A stretch of DNA of 64,000 nt from Arcobacter defluvii (GTDB lineage: Bacteria; Campylobacterota; Campylobacteria; Campylobacterales; Arcobacteraceae). This document shows positions 8,997 to 21,403 of this stretch, piece after piece. The position numbers were made by a program, and so were the translations under genes. The notes beneath the pieces were generated by a model that ran no database searches, was not told the origin of the DNA, and worked only from the letters and a program-made list of their open reading frames with translations. Within the stretch, counting starts at the first letter, position 1, and each line of letters starts with the position of its first letter. Location: assembly GCF_013201725.1 (NCBI RefSeq), contig NZ_CP053835.1, positions 992,001-1,056,000 on the forward strand, in the 5' to 3' direction.

Positions 8997-9896
8997 TTTT
9001 AAAAATAGTATTATAAACAGTGCAGAAGCTAAAGTTTGCACTGTTATGATACTTGTCATAAGTGTTATGTCTCCACCAAGTTGCCGTGCAAGTATAAATG
9101 AACTTGGAGCTGTTGGTAAAACAGAGAATAAAACTAAAATTGAAATCATTATTTCATTTAATCCAAACATCATTCCAAAACTATAAATAAAAAAAGGCAA
9201 GATTATAAACTTTCCAATACAGCTAATAATCAAATCTTTTTTCGCACTATTTAACTCTTTTAATACTAAAGCATAACCAATAGATAAAAGTCCTAAAGGA
9301 AGAGCTGCTTTACTTAAAATTTCTATTAAATTTTCAATACTTACTGGAATTGGAATTGATAAAAAATTGATTGAAGCACCAATTGCACAACCAATAATCA
9401 AAGGATTTTTTATTATAGATTTTACTAAATATATAAAATCTAGTTTATTATTATCTGAATAAAGAGCAAAAATTGTTACACATAAAATATTTATAAATGG
9501 AATTGCAAAAGTTAAAATAATAGCACTTAAAACTAAACCTTCATCTCCAAAAATAGAACCACTTAAAGCTAAGAATACATAAGTATTAAATCTTATCCCA
9601 CCTTGAATTATTGAAGTAAAAGAGTTGTTTTTTGTAGGGCTTATTTTATTAAAGATTATTAAAACAATCATTGTTAAAAATATTGCTATAAGTGAAACTA
9701 AAACAAAATTTATACTATTAGGTTCAAACTTTGCATTTGAAAGTTTAAATATCAAAAGAGCAGGCATTAAAACAAAGTATGTAAGTTTATCAGCCATTGG
9801 CCAAAATTCATGAGATGGAAAACTAATTCTTTTAAAAAAATATCCTATTAATATCAGTCCAAAAACAGGAACTAAACTAGAAAATAAATATTCCAT
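8985..9896 (-). CDS. AEC-family transporter (auxin efflux carrier type)
   Basis: 303 aa with about 10 membrane segments in two halves of five. The N-terminus VPVFGLILIGYFFKR, the central GLLSIGYALV, and the C-terminal VLPTAPSSFILARQLGGD are characteristic of the AEC/bile-acid-sodium-symporter-like fold. Family members carry malate, malonate or other organic anions; the substrate cannot be told. It is the last gene of the minus-strand group that follows the sugar-phosphate genes, 2 bases after the YhcH-like gene, so it may be co-transcribed with them. Confidence 0.85.
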   Translation of the reverse strand: MEYLFSSLVPVFGLILIGYFFKRISFPSHEFWPMADKLTYFVLMPALLIFKLSNAKFEPNSINFVLVSLIAIFLTMIVLIIFNKISPTKNNSFTSIIQGGIRFNTYVFLALSGSIFGDEGLVLSAIILTFAIPFINILCVTIFALYSDNNKLDFIYLVKSIIKNPLIIGCAIGASINFLSIPIPVSIENLIEILSKAALPLGLLSIGYALVLKELNSAKKDLIISCIGKFIILPFFIYSFGMMFGLNEIMISILVLFSVLPTAPSSFILARQLGGDITLMTSIITVQTLASALFIILFLKLFV

Positions 9897-9898
9897 AA

Positions 9899-10387
9899 TT
9901 ATACTGCTATTTTAAAAACAGCTTTTATAACTTTTTCATTTTTATCCACTTTAATACAAGGCATATGGGCATCGTTTGGATAAAAAATCGCTAGTTCATT
10001 TTTTCTAATAACTAAAGATGAAGAGTTAGGAGATTGGGCATATTTTGCATAATCTAAAGTTTCATCATACTCTTTTGTTATTTGAAGATTATTTGTATTT
10101 TCAACTTCCATTATCTCAGTTCCATCAAAAATATATTGAATATCTATATATTTTTTGTGAGATTCAAAAAAACAATCTTTTTTATCTTTTGAAATATAAG
10201 CTTGTTCAAGAACAAAACAGTTCTCATCAAGAACTATTTTGTTACAGTTATCAAGTTTAATATTTATTAAACTTTGATATTCATTTGAATTAATATCTTG
10301 CAATTTTTCCAAATATAAAAAGGCTTTATCAAATTTAGGATTATTTAATTGTCCTTTAACAGTTCCAATATCACCAAAAATTGCCAT
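9899..10387 (-). CDS. YhcH/YjgK/YiaL (DUF386) family protein
   Basis: 162 aa, the usual length for this beta-sandwich (cupin-like) family. The hallmark centre is KDCFFESHKKYIDIQYIFDG, where the His and Asp/Gln are typical metal ligands, with NELAIFYPNDAHMP and VKAVFKIAV-like ending (KVIKAVFKIAV). The family appears in sugar and sialic acid pathways and may act as an anomerase or sugar-binding enzyme. It lies between pgi and the AEC transporter in a minus-strand operon of sugar-phosphate enzymes, which fits a sugar-related role. Substrate unknown. Confidence 0.85.
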   Translation of the reverse strand: MAIFGDIGTVKGQLNNPKFDKAFLYLEKLQDINSNEYQSLINIKLDNCNKIVLDENCFVLEQAYISKDKKDCFFESHKKYIDIQYIFDGTEIMEVENTNNLQITKEYDETLDYAKYAQSPNSSSLVIRKNELAIFYPNDAHMPCIKVDKNEKVIKAVFKIAV

Positions 10388-10395
10388 TTATTTTC

Positions 10396-11628
10396 CTAAT
10401 TTTTATTTTTTAACATCTCTTTTAAGATGATTTTTCCACCTTCAACACCTGGTTGGTCATAAGTATTTATTCTTAAGAATTTTCCAACGATTGAAGTTAA
10501 TAATTCATAATAAAATAAAAGTTTTCCAATTTCATATTCACTGATCTCTTCAATTTCAATTAAATCTATTGGAATATCTTTTTTATATTCTTTAACTGAT
10601 GCAATTGTTGCATCTGCTTGAAGATTGATAAGTTCTTTAAAATTAAGATTATTGATGTAATCTAATTCTTCTAAACCTTGAAGTGTTGTTGGAGCTATTT
10701 TAGTTTCATCTTTAAAATCTTTGATTTTTATAAATGTTACAGTTTTATCCCTTTTACCTTCAACAATAAGTTGTAAGAAAGAGTGTTGGTCAACTGGCCC
10801 TAAAAGTCCAATTGGAGTTAAACCTTGGTTTGTATGATTTACATCAATTTTCCCAAGACTCTCTCCCCAAAGTTGGATATACCATTTATTAAAGCCTTCA
10901 AGTAATTGAGAATAAGAAAAAATTGCATTTACATTGTAAACATCTTTGAATTCATAATATGTTCTTGCTTTTTTGATTAAATGGTCATATAAATCATTTT
11001 GCTCAAAAAATGATGTTGATATTTTTTTTGCACCTTTTAATAATTCATCAATATTAAATCCTGCTAGATATAAAGGAACTAACCCAACATTAGATAATAC
11101 AGAAAATCTTCCACCAACATTTTTAGGAATATCAAAAGAGTTAATATCATTTGCTTTTGCAAAAGTATTTAACTTACTATCATCTTCTGTAATTACTAAT
11201 AAATTTGACTTATCAATTTTTGTAATTGACATTAAATATTTAAAAATAGAAATAGTCTCTATTGTAGTTCCAGATTTTGAAATTACTATAAATAAAGTAT
11301 CTTCCAAATCAATTTGACTTAATGTTCCATTTAAATTAACAGGATCTGTACTTTCAAAGAAAAAAAGTTCTTTTTTTAAAGTTTTATTATGTTGTTTGTT
11401 ATACTTCATAAAATTGTAAATTGCATAAGTCCCTAAAGTACTTCCTCCAATTCCAATGATAGCAATTTGTTTTTGAGTAAAATTTAAACTATCTAATTTA
11501 GCTTTTAAAAAAGTTGTATCTTCATAAGGAAGAGAGTAGTAACCTATATTCTCTCTTTCTTTTTTTATTTCTGCAAAGATTTCTTCATCACTTAATGATA
11601 CTTGCGGATAATATAGGTTATTTTTCAC
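10396..11628 (-). CDS. pgi: Glucose-6-phosphate isomerase
   Basis: 410 aa, the short form found in Campylobacterota (E. coli Pgi is about 550). Motifs: IGIGGSTLGTYAIYNF (substrate phosphate site), FIVISKSGTTIETI, GGRFSVLSNVGLVPLYLAGF, and WGESLGK with the catalytic glutamate; GPVDQHSFLQLIVEG carries the active-site His. It interconverts glucose-6-P and fructose-6-P, here probably mainly for gluconeogenesis and surface polysaccharide supply. The gene directly abuts galU (11629), and galU abuts the phosphomutase, giving an operon phosphomutase - galU - pgi - yhcH-like - AEC. Confidence 0.95.
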   Translation of the reverse strand: MKNNLYYPQVSLSDEEIFAEIKKERENIGYYSLPYEDTTFLKAKLDSLNFTQKQIAIIGIGGSTLGTYAIYNFMKYNKQHNKTLKKELFFFESTDPVNLNGTLSQIDLEDTLFIVISKSGTTIETISIFKYLMSITKIDKSNLLVITEDDSKLNTFAKANDINSFDIPKNVGGRFSVLSNVGLVPLYLAGFNIDELLKGAKKISTSFFEQNDLYDHLIKKARTYYEFKDVYNVNAIFSYSQLLEGFNKWYIQLWGESLGKIDVNHTNQGLTPIGLLGPVDQHSFLQLIVEGKRDKTVTFIKIKDFKDETKIAPTTLQGLEELDYINNLNFKELINLQADATIASVKEYKKDIPIDLIEIEEISEYEIGKLLFYYELLTSIVGKFLRINTYDQPGVEGGKIILKEMLKNKN

Positions 11629-12495
11629 TTATTTTGCTCCAGTCTCTTTTTTTTTCTCTTTTTTTGTTTCTTTATCATAAAAATAGTTTGTAGCTTTCAC
11701 AAATCCATCAATACTTCCGCAGTCAAATCTTTGTCCATTGAATTTATAAGCTAAAACCATTCCTTTTTTTGCTTGAGTTAAAAGAGCATCAGTGATTTGA
11801 ATTTCTCCACCTTTTCCTGGTTTTGTTTCTTTTAAAATATCAAAAATATCTGGAGTTAAAATATATCTTCCTATAATTGCTAAATTTGAAGGAGCAACTT
11901 CAGGTTCAGGTTTTTCAACCATATCTTTAATCATATAAATTCCTGGTTCAATTTCATTTCCAGAAATTACTCCATATTTATTTGTTTCTTCTTTTGGAAC
12001 TTCTTCAATAGCAACAATTGAACAATGATATTTTTTATATAGTTCAATCATTTGAGATAAAACACCTTGAGTTGGAGCGTCACATAAATCATCTGCCAAT
12101 AAAACTGCAAATGGTTGATCTCCAATTAAAGTTTCACCACATAAAATAGCATGACCTAAACCTTTCATTTCAATTTGTCTTGTGTATGAAAAAGTACATT
12201 TTGTAATAACTGATCTGATTTCAGTCAATAAATGTTCTTTGTTTGTTCCTTTAATTTGATGCTCTAATTCATAAGAAATATCAAAGTGATCTTCAATAGC
12301 TCTTTTCCCTCTACCTGTTACAATTGCCATTGTATCCATACCTGCCGCTAATGCTTCTTCCACTCCATATTGAATAAGTGGTTTTGTTAAAACTGGTAAC
12401 ATCTCTTTTGGCGTTGCTTTTGTTGCAGGTAAAAATCTTGTTCCATAACCTGCAGCTGGGAATAGACATTTTTTGATTGGATTTTCTTTACTCAT
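11629..12495 (-). CDS. galU: UTP--glucose-1-phosphate uridylyltransferase
   Basis: 288 aa, normal GalU length. The nucleotide-binding start FPAAGYGTRFLPATKATPKE is diagnostic, followed by VLLADDLC (metal Asp) and MVEKPEP. It makes UDP-glucose from glucose-1-P and UTP. It is flanked by the phosphomannomutase/phosphoglucomutase, which supplies glucose-1-P, and by pgi, with no intergenic bases, so the three form one biosynthetic unit for nucleotide sugars. Confidence 0.96.
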   Translation of the reverse strand: MSKENPIKKCLFPAAGYGTRFLPATKATPKEMLPVLTKPLIQYGVEEALAAGMDTMAIVTGRGKRAIEDHFDISYELEHQIKGTNKEHLLTEIRSVITKCTFSYTRQIEMKGLGHAILCGETLIGDQPFAVLLADDLCDAPTQGVLSQMIELYKKYHCSIVAIEEVPKEETNKYGVISGNEIEPGIYMIKDMVEKPEPEVAPSNLAIIGRYILTPDIFDILKETKPGKGGEIQITDALLTQAKKGMVLAYKFNGQRFDCGSIDGFVKATNYFYDKETKKEKKKETGAK

Positions 12496-13872
12496 TTATT
12501 TTCCTTTTATTTCTTCAAATAATTTAATTAAAACATTTTCGTATATTTTAGCATTTTCTTGTGTATCTGCTTCAAATCTTGTTACAAGTTTTGGTGTTGT
12601 GTTACTAGCTCTTACTAATCCCCAACCCTTTTCAAAAATAACTCTTATTCCATCTACAGTTATAATATCTTTGATTTTAGGAAAATATTCAGGTGGATTT
12701 GTTAAAGCATTTTTTAAATCATCAATGATTTTAAATTTTGTTTCTTCTGTAACAGTGATATTAATTTCAGGAGTTGAATAAACTTTTGGTAAAGCTTCAT
12801 ACTCTTTATCAAAATCAAAATTTTGATCGATTAATTCTAAAGCTCTAAATGTAGCATAAATTGCATCGTCATATCCAAAATATCTATCATTGAAAAATAA
12901 ATGACCTGAAACTTCTGCTGCAAAATCAGCATTTGTCTCTTTAATTTTTACTTTTAGATTTGAATGACCTGTTTTATACATGATAGCTTTTCCATAAGAA
13001 TTAATAGTATCATACATAACTTGTGTACATTTAACTTCACCAATAACAGTAGGATTTTTTATAAATTTAGAGAAGAATATTGCTAAAATATCTCCTTTAA
13101 AGTTATATTTTGGTGAAAGTAAAGCAATTCTATCTGCATCACCATCATAAGCAAATCCAAAATCAAATTCACCAGTTGCTAACTCTTTTTTTATATCTTC
13201 TAAAGTATGCTCATCACTTGGATCTGGATGATGATTTGGGAAATTTCCATCTGGTTCTTCAAATAAAATTTTATACTTAATATTTAATTTATCAAGAATT
13301 TCTCTTAATACAACGCCAGCAACACCATTCCCACAATCAAAAACAAATTTTTTATTTTCAAGTTTTAAGTGTGAAAAACTTTTTACTATATAAGCTATAT
13401 ATCTATTTTTAGAATCAATTACTATTGTTTCTTCATTATCTTCTATTATTGTATTGTCCGCTAGAATTTCTCTTCCAAGTGAATAAATATCTTCACCAAA
13501 GAATGGATCTTTATCTAATGTTATCTTGAATCCATTATATTCAGGTGGATTATGACTTCCTGTAATCATTACTGAACCATCACATTTTAAACCATCAAAG
13601 TCAGTGAAGTTTGCAAAGTAGTTTACAGGTGTTGGTACTAATCCCATATCTAAAATTTTTAATCCAGCTTTATTTATTCCTGAAGTTAACCAATTTTTCA
13701 AAGTAGGAGAATGAAGTCTTGCATCATAACCAACAGCCATATATTTTGCAGTTGGAACTTTCTTTTGTAAAGCTTTTGCTAAATAAAAACCAATTTTTTT
13801 TACTATATCTTCATTCAATTCTTTTTTGAATATTCCTCTTATGTCATATTCTCTAAAAATAGATGCACTCAT
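12496..13872 (-). CDS. Phosphomannomutase/phosphoglucomutase
   Basis: 458 aa, AlgC/ManB class of alpha-D-phosphohexomutases. Motifs in order: IFREYDIRGIF at the N-terminus, the phosphoserine loop MITGSHNPPEYNGFK (catalytic Ser), the metal-binding DGDADRIAL, the sugar-binding EVSGHLFF, and the phosphate-binding RASNTTPKLVTRFEA at the C-terminus. It interconverts hexose 6- and 1-phosphates, feeding GDP-mannose or UDP-glucose synthesis. First gene of the operon; the upstream 600 bases lead to the divergent rRNA operon. Confidence 0.95.
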   Translation of the reverse strand: MSASIFREYDIRGIFKKELNEDIVKKIGFYLAKALQKKVPTAKYMAVGYDARLHSPTLKNWLTSGINKAGLKILDMGLVPTPVNYFANFTDFDGLKCDGSVMITGSHNPPEYNGFKITLDKDPFFGEDIYSLGREILADNTIIEDNEETIVIDSKNRYIAYIVKSFSHLKLENKKFVFDCGNGVAGVVLREILDKLNIKYKILFEEPDGNFPNHHPDPSDEHTLEDIKKELATGEFDFGFAYDGDADRIALLSPKYNFKGDILAIFFSKFIKNPTVIGEVKCTQVMYDTINSYGKAIMYKTGHSNLKVKIKETNADFAAEVSGHLFFNDRYFGYDDAIYATFRALELIDQNFDFDKEYEALPKVYSTPEINITVTEETKFKIIDDLKNALTNPPEYFPKIKDIITVDGIRVIFEKGWGLVRASNTTPKLVTRFEADTQENAKIYENVLIKLFEEIKGK

Positions 13873-14160
13873 TATATGTATATCTCCTATAATAAAATAA
13901 CTATATGAAATTATTCTACTGTTATTTTTAATTTCCCCGTATTATAAAAACATAAATGAAATTTTATCAAATAATTGTTAAATAAAGGTGTATATTTTAA
14001 ACTTGCATATTATAAATTTACAATTATTAAAGTAATTAAAACAAATAAATAACATAAAATAATAAAAACCCAAGTAAAACAAAGTAAAAATCACAAAAAA
14101 CAAGAAAAAGTGATAAAAAGAGGATAAATTTAAAAATTTAAGCTACATTTCAGCGTTAAG
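13873..14160. other. AT-rich intergenic region with A-rich tract upstream of the rRNA promoter
   Basis: No gene is visible. The left end should hold the promoter of the minus-strand phosphohexomutase operon. The right end (about 14060-14130) is strikingly A-rich on the plus strand, with repeated A-runs separated by single G or C, just upstream of the rRNA -35 box at 14164. Such tracts act as UP elements that contact the RNA polymerase alpha subunit. The base composition is seen; the UP function is inferred. Confidence 0.5.
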
Positions 14161-14163
14161 GTA

Positions 14164-14192
14164 TTGACAAGCTAATAAAAATCTATTATAAT
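14164..14192 (+). promoter_or_regulatory. rRNA operon promoter (consensus -35/-10)
   Basis: TTGACA at 14164-14169 and TATAAT at 14187-14192, both perfect sigma-70 consensus, separated by 17 bases. The next bases (TCCCGTCC) are GC-rich, a discriminator of the kind that makes rRNA promoters sensitive to ppGpp and initiating NTPs. The 16S gene begins about 290 bases downstream. Confidence 0.88.
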
Positions 14193-14260
14193 TCCCGTCC
14201 AATTTGACTGGAACGCTTCAAACGAAAAGTGAGAAGAGATACGCTTCAATCGAGAGGGAA

Positions 14261-14270
14261 TGATCTTTAA
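14261..14270 (+). promoter_or_regulatory. rRNA leader boxA-like antitermination element
   Basis: TGATCTTTAA differs from the bacterial boxA core TGCTCTTTAA at one position and sits in the rRNA leader between promoter and 16S. BoxA binds NusB/NusE and prevents Rho-dependent termination in untranslated rRNA. Position and sequence support the call; no experiment is implied. Confidence 0.65.
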
Positions 14271-14294
14271 AAATAATTATAAACGTTTGTAAAG

Positions 14295-14315
14295 TAATCT
14301 TTATAAACCGAATAT
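14295..14315 (+). other. 5' half of the 16S rRNA processing stem
   Basis: The 21 bases here are an exact reverse complement of 16058-16078, beyond the 3' end of 16S. Pairing would loop out the whole 16S gene, the classic RNase III substrate for release of pre-16S. A further partial match (ACTCTT just 3' of this half, AAGAGT just 5' of the other) extends the stem past a small internal loop. Confidence 0.85.
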
Positions 14316-14483
14316 GAGACTCTTATAAAAATCTATGTTTATTTAGATTAAAAATAAGAATAAATGTTAAATAAAAATATAAAAACAAGAGAATTTGGTA
14401 AAACAAATGCTTGTCTATAAAATTTGAGTGATAATTTTGTAATTGAAGAGTTATAAAATTTGTCAGTTTCAAAAGCTCTATAA

Positions 14484-16001
<1,518 letters not shown>

Positions 16002-16008
16002 CAGAGAA

Positions 16009-16036
16009 TTAAGTTAAGATTCGATTCTTAACTTAA
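16009..16036 (+). other. Hairpin immediately 3' of 16S rRNA
   Basis: Arms TTAAGTTAAGA (16009-16019) and TCTTAACTTAA (16026-16036) are exact reverse complements, 11 bp, with loop TTCGAT. There is no U-tract, so it is not a terminator; it probably acts in pre-16S folding or 3' maturation. Confidence 0.65.
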
Positions 16037-16057
16037 AACTAAAAAGAAAGAGTTTTT

Positions 16058-16078
16058 ATATTCGGTTTATAAAGATTA
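16058..16078 (+). other. 3' half of the 16S rRNA processing stem
   Basis: Exact reverse complement of 14295-14315 (21 of 21 bases). It lies between 16S and tRNA-Ile. See the 5' half for the role in RNase III-type processing. Confidence 0.85.
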
Positions 16079-16097
16079 TTTAAATAGGTAGTAAAAG

Positions 16098-16174
16098 GGG
16101 CCTATAGCTCAGCTGGCTAGAGCGCTCGACTGATAATCGTGAGGTCTCAGGTTCAAGTCCTGATAGGCCCACCA
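16098..16174 (+). tRNA. tRNA-Ile (GAT)
   Basis: 77 bases including an encoded CCA. Acceptor GGGCCTA pairs with TAGGCCC; D arm GCTC/GAGC; anticodon loop CTGATAA gives anticodon GAT; T arm TCAGG/CCTGA with loop TTCAAGT. The anticodon stem CTCGA/TCGTG has a U-U mismatch at the 28-42 position. It reads AUC/AUU. The usual place, in the 16S-23S spacer, supports the call. Confidence 0.96.
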
Positions 16175-16204
16175 TTAAATAATCTAGAAAGATTAATTTA
16201 GGTT

Positions 16205-16280
16205 GGGGAATTAGCTCAGCTGGGAGAGCGCCTGCTTTGCACGCAGGAGGTCAGCGGTTCGATCCCGCTATTCTCCACCA
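16205..16280 (+). tRNA. tRNA-Ala (TGC)
   Basis: 76 bases including an encoded CCA. Acceptor GGGGAAT pairs with ATTCTCC (one G-U pair); D arm GCTC/GAGC; anticodon stem CCTGC/GCAGG around loop TTTGCAC, anticodon TGC; T arm AGCGG/CCGCT with loop TTCGATC. Second tRNA of the 16S-23S spacer. Confidence 0.97.
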
Positions 16281-16592
16281 CCTATTAAGAGTAAATGCGT
16301 AATAATTAATTTATAGAGTGATAAAGAAGTTAAATATAAGTTCAAAGGATATTGAATTTATATTTGATTTTCGAATCAAAATGATATTTAAAAATATAAT
16401 GTTAAAGTCTTTAATTTTTTCGTAAGAATTAGATAACAGAAATGTTAAATAATTTAAAACAAAAAAAATTTCATATCTAAGAAATTAGATAGAACACAAC
16501 ATTATTTTATTGGATATATTTTAAATAATATGTTTAATAAGATAGTAGCCAAAGAATATTATCAAAAAGCGATAGAGTTTAACTCTATTTAT
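16281..16592 (+). other. Internal transcribed spacer upstream of 23S with 23S processing half-stems
   Basis: No gene here. Two stretches pair with sequence after 23S: 16397-16412 is the exact reverse complement of 19566-19581 (16 bases), and 16533-16547 is the exact reverse complement of 19521-19535 (15 bases), extended by CCAAAGAAT at 16549-16557 against ATTCTTTGG at 19510-19518. The nested pair would bring the two ends of 23S together as an RNase III-type processing stalk. Confidence 0.78.
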
Positions 16593-19503
<2,911 letters not shown>

Positions 19504-19509
19504 TAAACA

Positions 19510-19581
19510 ATTCTTTGGTTTACTATCTTATTAAATATATTTCTTATATTTAATATATATTGTGAAAAGACTTTAACATTA
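19510..19581 (+). other. 3' halves of the 23S rRNA processing stalk
   Basis: Contains 19510-19518 and 19521-19535, complementary to 16549-16557 and 16533-16547, and 19566-19581, complementary to 16397-16412. Together with the upstream halves these form two nested helices flanking 23S. Seen by direct comparison; cleavage by RNase III is inferred. Confidence 0.78.
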
Positions 19582-19602
19582 TTTTTTCTTAACTCCTTTA
19601 TG

Positions 19603-19671
19603 AGTTGAGTGTAAAGAGTATTTACATATTGAATCTTTCTTTATGTTTCTTCTTACTTTTTTCACTCAACT
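19603..19671 (+). other. Hairpin arms between 23S and 5S rRNA
   Basis: AGTTGAGTG at 19603-19611 is the reverse complement of CACTCAACT at 19663-19671, with further A/T pairing inside. The stem ends right at the 5' end of 5S and probably marks 5S processing. Confidence 0.5.
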
Positions 19672-19672
19672 T

Positions 19673-19789
19673 TGCTGGTGGCTATAGAGAAGTGGAAATA
19701 CCCAGTCCCATTCCGAACCTGGAAGTCAAGCACTTCATCGCCGATAATACTGCCGGGTCCCCTGGTGGAAACGTAGGCCGCTGCCAGCT
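19673..19789 (+). rRNA. 5S ribosomal RNA
   Basis: About 115-117 bases. The terminal helix pairs GCTGGTGGC (19674-19682) with the GCCAGC end (19783-19788). The conserved loop CCCATTCCGAACCTGGAAGTCAAG-type sequence (about 19707-19732) and TGCCGGGTCCCCTGGTGG-like region mark helices II-V. Last rRNA gene of the operon. Ends approximate. Confidence 0.94.
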
Positions 19790-19808
19790 CTTGAGTTTTT
19801 TATTTACC

Positions 19809-19864
19809 AAGCTTTTACTAATTTGAACTTCTTTACAGTTCCTCTTAGCAAAAGCTTTTTTTTT
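19809..19864 (+). terminator. Intrinsic terminator of the rRNA operon
   Basis: AAGCTTTTACTAA (19809-19821) pairs with TTAGCAAAAGCTT (19845-19857) apart from one A-C mismatch, and is followed at once by an unbroken run of T to 19864. A 13-bp stem with a U-tract 20 bases after 5S is a strong intrinsic terminator. Confidence 0.88.
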
Positions 19865-19957
19865 GCCCCTCTATCCCTCTCCCTCTCTTTTTCCCCTTTG
19901 TTGGTTTTTATCCTTTACCCTTTTTTTTGGTTTGTTTTGATATTATTCTTTCTTTTT
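19858..19957 (+). other. Polypyrimidine tract after the rRNA terminator
   Basis: About 100 bases that are almost all C and T on the plus strand, with only a scatter of G and A (blocks such as CCCCTCTATCCCTCTCCCTC). The RNA would be C-rich, G-poor and unstructured, the description of a Rho loading (rut) site, so it may be a backup terminator behind the hairpin. Its composition is unlike anything else in the window. Confidence 0.5.
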
Positions 19958-19958
19958 T

Positions 19959-20034
19959 GCTTGCATAGCTCCAAAGGTAGAGCAATTCCATGGTAAGGAA
20001 GAGGTTATCGGTTCAACTCCGATTGTGAGCACCA
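19959..20034 (+). tRNA. tRNA-Thr (GGT), diverged
   Basis: 76 bases including an encoded CCA. Acceptor GCTTGCA pairs with TGTGAGC using two G-U pairs; D arm GCTC/GAGC; anticodon loop ATGGTAA gives anticodon GGT; T arm ATCGG/CCGAT with loop TTCAACT. Two oddities: position 14, normally A, is C (D loop CAAAGGTA), and the first anticodon-stem pair is A-G. It lies after the rRNA terminator and polypyrimidine tract, 64 bases before the purine permease gene. It may be functional or a decaying copy. Confidence 0.8.
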
Positions 20035-20097
20035 TTTCATATTTTCTAAATATATTTCAGAATATTTTTATGTAAAAATTTTATTAAAGGGATTTTT

Positions 20098-21390
20098 ATG
20101 GATTTTTTTAAATTAAAAGAACATAATACTTCTATTTCAAAAGAATTTTATGCAGGATTTACAACATTTTTAACAATGTTATATATTGTTCCTGTTAATG
20201 GTTTTATTTTATCAGATGCAGGACTTCCAATTGATGCAGTTATAACTGCAACAGCTTTGATAACAATACTTGCAACTTTATTTTCAGCTTTATGGTCAAA
20301 TACACCAATTGCCATGAGTGTTGGAATGGGATTAAATGCTTATTTTTCTTATGGACTTGTTCTTGGTATGAAAATACCTTGGGAAACTGCTTTAGGTATT
20401 GTTTTTTTATCTGGTATTTTATTTGTATTATTATCTTTAACAAATTTTAGAGTTTGGATTATGACTTCAATTCCTATGAGTCTTAGACGTGCAATTAGTG
20501 CTGGTATTGGTTCATTTATAGCGTTTATTGGTTTAAAACAAATGGGAATGATTGTTTCAAATGATGCAACGTTAGTTACTCTTGGAGATTTTTCAAATTC
20601 AAATGTTTTATTAGGAGTTTTAGGTTTAATTTTATCTTTTAGTTTTTATGCCTATAAACTAAGAGGTGCATTTATTTTATCTATTGCAATCACTTCAATA
20701 GTTGCTTGGACTTTTTCACTTAATACAACACCAACTGATTTCTTTTCAGCTCCTTCATCAATTTCTCCAATATTTTTGAAATTAGATATTTTAAGTGCAT
20801 TATCATTATCATTATTACCTGTAATTATTACATTTTTGATTACTGATATGTTTGATACATTAGGAACATTAACAGGTGTTGGAACAAGAGCAAATCTTTT
20901 TCAAGAAAATAATAAAAATGATAAGTCATTACAAAAAACACTAGAAGCTGATGCAATTGCAACAGTAAGTGGAAGTTTGCTTGGTGTTTCTACAACAACT
21001 GCATTTATAGAAAGTGCAAGTGGAGTTGAAGAGGGTGGAAGAACAGGATTAACAGCAGTTTTTACTGCATTATTATTTGTAACTACACTTTTTATGTTAC
21101 CTTTATTTAAATCAATTCCTTCAAATGCAATTTATCCTGTATTAGTTGTAGTTGGTGTTTTAATGTTTACTGAACTTGGGAAAATAAATTTTGAAGAGAC
21201 AGATTTAGCTACAAGTGCAGCAGCATTTTTAATTGTTATTTTAATGCCTTTAACTTTTTCTATTACAAATGGAATAGCTGCTGGATTTTTGATTTATACA
21301 ATTATTAAGCTTGTAAAAAAAGAGTACAAAGATTTAAATATTGGTATTTTAGTTATTACATTTATTAGTGCATTAGCATTTATTTTTTAA
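20098..21390 (+). CDS. NCS2-family purine permease (AzgA/PbuG type)
   Basis: 430 aa with 12-14 hydrophobic segments. Motifs of the AzgA-like branch of nucleobase:cation symporters: EFYAGFTTFLTMLYIVPVN, SVGMGLNAYFSYGLV, FLITDMFDTLGTLTGVG and TTTAFIESASGVEEGGRTGL. This branch imports adenine, guanine or hypoxanthine with protons. Start is ATG after AAAGGGATTTTT. The phosphoribosyltransferase 13 bases downstream would convert the imported base to its nucleotide, giving a two-gene purine salvage unit. Confidence 0.9.
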   Translation: MDFFKLKEHNTSISKEFYAGFTTFLTMLYIVPVNGFILSDAGLPIDAVITATALITILATLFSALWSNTPIAMSVGMGLNAYFSYGLVLGMKIPWETALGIVFLSGILFVLLSLTNFRVWIMTSIPMSLRRAISAGIGSFIAFIGLKQMGMIVSNDATLVTLGDFSNSNVLLGVLGLILSFSFYAYKLRGAFILSIAITSIVAWTFSLNTTPTDFFSAPSSISPIFLKLDILSALSLSLLPVIITFLITDMFDTLGTLTGVGTRANLFQENNKNDKSLQKTLEADAIATVSGSLLGVSTTTAFIESASGVEEGGRTGLTAVFTALLFVTTLFMLPLFKSIPSNAIYPVLVVVGVLMFTELGKINFEETDLATSAAAFLIVILMPLTFSITNGIAAGFLIYTIIKLVKKEYKDLNIGILVITFISALAFIF

Positions 21391-21403
21391 AAAGGATTTT
21401 TAT

